Source: Bacteroidota bacterium (GTDB taxonomy: Bacteria; Bacteroidota; Bacteroidia; Bacteroidales; VadinHA17). From it: a stretch of DNA of 6,656 nt. Numbering within the stretch: position 1 is the stretch's first letter; the number at the start of each line of letters is the position of its first letter. A model generated the notes under the pieces. That model saw nothing but the letters and a program-made list of their open reading frames with translations, ran no database searches and was not told where the DNA came from. Below, piece by piece: positions 5,755 to 6,656 of the stretch. Position numbers and translations under genes: made by a program. Location: assembly GCA_030611395.1 (NCBI GenBank), contig JAUWPX010000081.1:1-6656 (forward strand), in the 5' to 3' direction.

Positions 5755-6656
5755 ATGACCCTTTTTATATCTCTGTCCGGGAAAGTTATCCGTTGCTCAA
5801 AACGAATAACTTTTTTTTCACTTCTAATGTTCATTTCATCAATCCTTCAATCTCAATCATACTATTTTGACAACTATAGTGTTGAAGATGGATTGAATTC
5901 CTCGAAAGTATATTCTTTACTACAGGATCAAAATGATTATATCTGGCTGGGAACAGCAGGGGGAGTTTCTCGTTTCGATGGTATATATTTTGAAAATTTT
6001 ACATCAGAGAATGGACTTGCTCCTAAAGGAGTGTTTACTGTATTTACTGATTCAAGAGCCAATTTATGGTTAGGACACCTTGATGGAGGGATCTCACGTT
6101 ATAATGGAACAAAGTTTGAAATATTTAAACCGGATTCTATTCAACTCAACTCTGATATTACATCAATCACCGAAACTTCAACTGGTCAAATTTGGTTTAC
6201 AACCGCGGGAAATGGAGCAATTCTTATGAAGAACCCATTTGCTGAAATTGATCAAATTTCAGCTGAAGTATTCAGGGGAAAAGAAGGTTTATGTGATAAA
6301 ATTTTTAATTCCCTTCTTACCCGGGATGGCACATTTTATTGTCTGACAGATGTCGGTATTAAAAAGTATAATAAAACTGATAATAAATTTGACAATTACC
6401 TTCTCCCGGATTTGACAAAATACTGGATGAAAACCGTAATGTTTGAAGACTCAAACGGAAATTTATGGTTTGGAACCTATCATGGCGGGTTATATAAATA
6501 TCTTACTGACCAGGAAAAAATGGTAATCTATGATAAGAGAGACGGCCTGGCAAACAACTGGATCAGCTATATCACCGAAGATAGTCAGGGAAATGTCTGG
6601 GTAGGAACCTGGGGTGGTGGTATTACCCGTTTCTCGGGAGAAAAGATGACAAATTT
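5755..6656 (+). CDS. Exported two-component-regulator propeller protein, N-terminal part (open at window edge)
   Basis: An uninterrupted frame of 300 codons runs from ATG 5755 to the window end with no stop. The start MTLFISLSGKVIRCSKR is followed by a hydrophobic core (ITFFSLLMFISSIL, 18-31) and QSQS, a Sec signal peptide with cleavage near 33-35. The mature part begins YYFDNYSVEDGLNSSKVYSL, the usual opening of Bacteroidota sensor propellers. Reg_prop blade motifs follow: IWLGTAGGVSRFDG (63-76), LWLGHLDGGISRYNG (104-118), a weaker IWFTTAGNG (146-154), LWFGTYHGGLYKY (237-249) and VWVGTWGGGITRFSG (281-295). Proteins with this N terminus usually carry about 14 blades, a Y_Y_Y domain and a membrane helix. 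The output is often a histidine kinase, AraC or LuxR-type helix-turn-helix, or SpoIIE phosphatase. The output part lies beyond the window, so its class is unknown. No SD precedes the ATG. Confidence 0.9.
   Translation, partial: MTLFISLSGKVIRCSKRITFFSLLMFISSILQSQSYYFDNYSVEDGLNSSKVYSLLQDQNDYIWLGTAGGVSRFDGIYFENFTSENGLAPKGVFTVFTDSRANLWLGHLDGGISRYNGTKFEIFKPDSIQLNSDITSITETSTGQIWFTTAGNGAILMKNPFAEIDQISAEVFRGKEGLCDKIFNSLLTRDGTFYCLTDVGIKKYNKTDNKFDNYLLPDLTKYWMKTVMFEDSNGNLWFGTYHGGLYKYLTDQEKMVIYDKRDGLANNWISYITEDSQGNVWVGTWGGGITRFSGEKMTN

Overview
The window looks like a piece of a Bacteroidota chromosome, probably from a marine or uncultured Bacteroidales/Flavobacteriia-like lineage. The DNA is AT-rich. 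Most genes lack a clear Shine-Dalgarno (SD) sequence. Several gene starts are preceded by TAnnTTTG, the -7 promoter element of this phylum. The proteins are also typical: a Bacteroidota-style RecX, a secreted TPR-caspase and a two-component-regulator-type propeller. No taxon can be named with certainty from the sequence alone.

Left part (1-3017), all on the minus strand. Read in the direction of transcription it holds prmC (3017-2148), recX (2143-1664), prfB (1566-474) and the start of fumC (330-1, running off the window edge). These are core housekeeping genes. PrmC methylates the glutamine of the GGQ motif in release factors, and RF2, encoded by prfB, is one of its substrates, so enzyme and substrate lie one gene apart. 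The prfB gene is not one open frame. Its first 21 codons end in CTT TGA C preceded by AGGAGG, the RF2 autoregulatory +1 frameshift site. An ORF caller would report only the downstream part, starting at a false TTG at 1490.

Middle (3018-3299) is a divergent intergenic region. It carries candidate -7 boxes for both directions, a short tandem repeat of an 8-bp unit and an 8-bp direct repeat.

Right part (3300-6656), plus strand. A 791-residue exported protein has a signal peptide, about nine TPR repeats, two beta-rich Ig-like domains and a C-terminal caspase-like (C14) domain with its His/Cys dyad intact. It is followed 79 bp later by the first 300 codons of a second exported protein built of two-component-regulator propeller repeats; this gene is open at the window edge. 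The two genes may form a cell-envelope sensing and proteolysis unit. That is inference from adjacency and domain content; no published system is recognised here.

No tRNA, rRNA, CRISPR array, insertion sequence or convincing intrinsic terminator was seen.
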